A stretch of 6,564 nucleotides of DNA from Hyphomonadaceae bacterium UBA1001 (GTDB lineage Bacteria > Pseudomonadota > Alphaproteobacteria > Caulobacterales > Aquidulcibacteraceae), in contig DBAV01000187.1 of NCBI GenBank assembly GCA_002291875.1, forward strand, positions 523-7,086. The letters run 5' to 3'. Under the pieces are notes generated by a model. That model did not search any database. It had not been told where the DNA came from and saw nothing but the letters and a program-made list of their open reading frames with translations. Below, piece after piece: positions 6,121 through 6,564 of this stretch. Positions within the stretch are counted from its first letter, which is position 1. The number at the start of each line of letters is the position of its first letter. The position numbers and the translations under genes were made by a program.

Positions 6121-6564
6121 TGTGCGGAATCTGCGGCTGTGCCGATCCGAAGAGCGAGGTGTCGATGACCGATCCGGCAACCGGCACCCGACAAACGCTG
6201 CGTGAGAGCGCCGCCAGCCTGGCCGAGGCGCATGCCTTCGCCCATGCCCACGGCCTGCCACACGACCACCTGCACGCGCCCGCCGGGGACGACCGCGTCG
6301 TCGCGCTGGAAGCGGCCATCCTCGGCAAGAACGACGCCATCGCCGCCCGCAATCGCGGCTGGTTCGAGGGCCGCGGGGTTCTGGCGCTGAACTTCGTTTC
6401 CTCGCCCGGCGCGGGCAAGACCGCGCTGCTGGAGGCGACGATCCGCGCGCTGAAGGACCGCGTGGCGATCGCGGTCATCGAGGGCGACCAGATGACCACC
6501 AACGACGCCGAGCGCATCGGCGCCGCCGGTTGCCCGGCGATCCAGGTCAACACCGGCGCGGGCT
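6120..6564 (+). CDS. hypB: Hydrogenase nickel-incorporation GTPase HypB, 5' part
   Basis: HypB is a cytoplasmic GTPase that stores or delivers nickel and, with HypA, drives its insertion into the hydrogenase large subunit. The frame is open to the right edge, so 148 residues of an expected 250-300 are visible. The N-terminus MCGICGC (Cys2, Cys5, Cys7) matches the CxxCxC high-affinity nickel site known from E. coli HypB. A modest histidine-rich linker follows: six His between residues 38 and 52, far fewer than in the long poly-His HypB proteins of rhizobia. The G-domain starts near residue 86. Its P-loop is SSPGAGKTALL, with Lys100 and Thr101, and switch I is EGDQMTTNDAERI. The window stops at VNTGAG (143-148), just before the position where the family has Cys-His ligands of the G-domain metal site, so that site cannot be judged. 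The ATG shares its A with the hypA stop (TGATG), and GGAGG lies upstream. Confidence 0.96.
   Translation, partial: MCGICGCADPKSEVSMTDPATGTRQTLRESAASLAEAHAFAHAHGLPHDHLHAPAGDDRVVALEAAILGKNDAIAARNRGWFEGRGVLALNFVSSPGAGKTALLEATIRALKDRVAIAVIEGDQMTTNDAERIGAAGCPAIQVNTGAG

Overview
The window is a GC-rich, tightly packed, single-strand (+) block of [NiFe]-hydrogenase maturation genes. The order is: the 3' end of an NHL/beta-propeller protein gene, then hypF, hypC, hypD, hypE, hupE, hypA and the 5' part of hypB. Codon positions are strongly GC-biased and the start sites carry GGAGG-type ribosome-binding sites. Together with the HupE-type nickel permease next to a hyp set, this suggests a high-GC proteobacterium, probably an alphaproteobacterium. 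That assignment is inference; no rRNA or other taxonomic marker is present.

Layout: 1-435 is the end of an NHL-repeat protein, open at the left edge. Its stop overlaps the hypF start (ATGA). hypF (432-2798) overlaps hypC (2767-3054) by 32 nt. hypC overlaps hypD (3051-4190) by ATGA, and hypD overlaps hypE (4187-5233) by ATGA. A 29-nt gap leads to hupE (5263-5853), a 24-nt gap to hypA (5878-6120), and a 1-nt overlap (TGATG) to hypB (6120 to the right edge). No gap exceeds 30 nt. I see no promoter, terminator, RNA gene, mobile element or CRISPR array. The whole stretch reads as the interior of one long polycistronic unit whose promoter and structural genes lie outside.

How the genes work together (family knowledge): HypF makes a thiocarbamate on the C-terminal cysteine of HypE, and HypE dehydrates it to thiocyanate. 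The cyanide is passed to iron held on the HypC-HypD complex to build Fe(CN)2CO, which goes into the hydrogenase large subunit. HupE brings nickel across the membrane, and HypA plus HypB insert it. All catalytic residues I could check in HypF, HypC, HypD, HypE and the visible part of HypB are intact.

The main oddity is HypA. It is only 80 residues long and has cleanly lost the zinc-binding (two CxxC) domain, while keeping the nickel-binding Met-His-Glu N-terminus and the terminal beta-strand. Also worth noting are the NHL-repeat protein translationally coupled to hypF, and the permuted order hypFCDE-hupE-hypAB compared with the common hypABFCDE. I do not see a wholly new system here. The zinc-less HypA and the NHL partner are the parts that known pathway descriptions do not cover.
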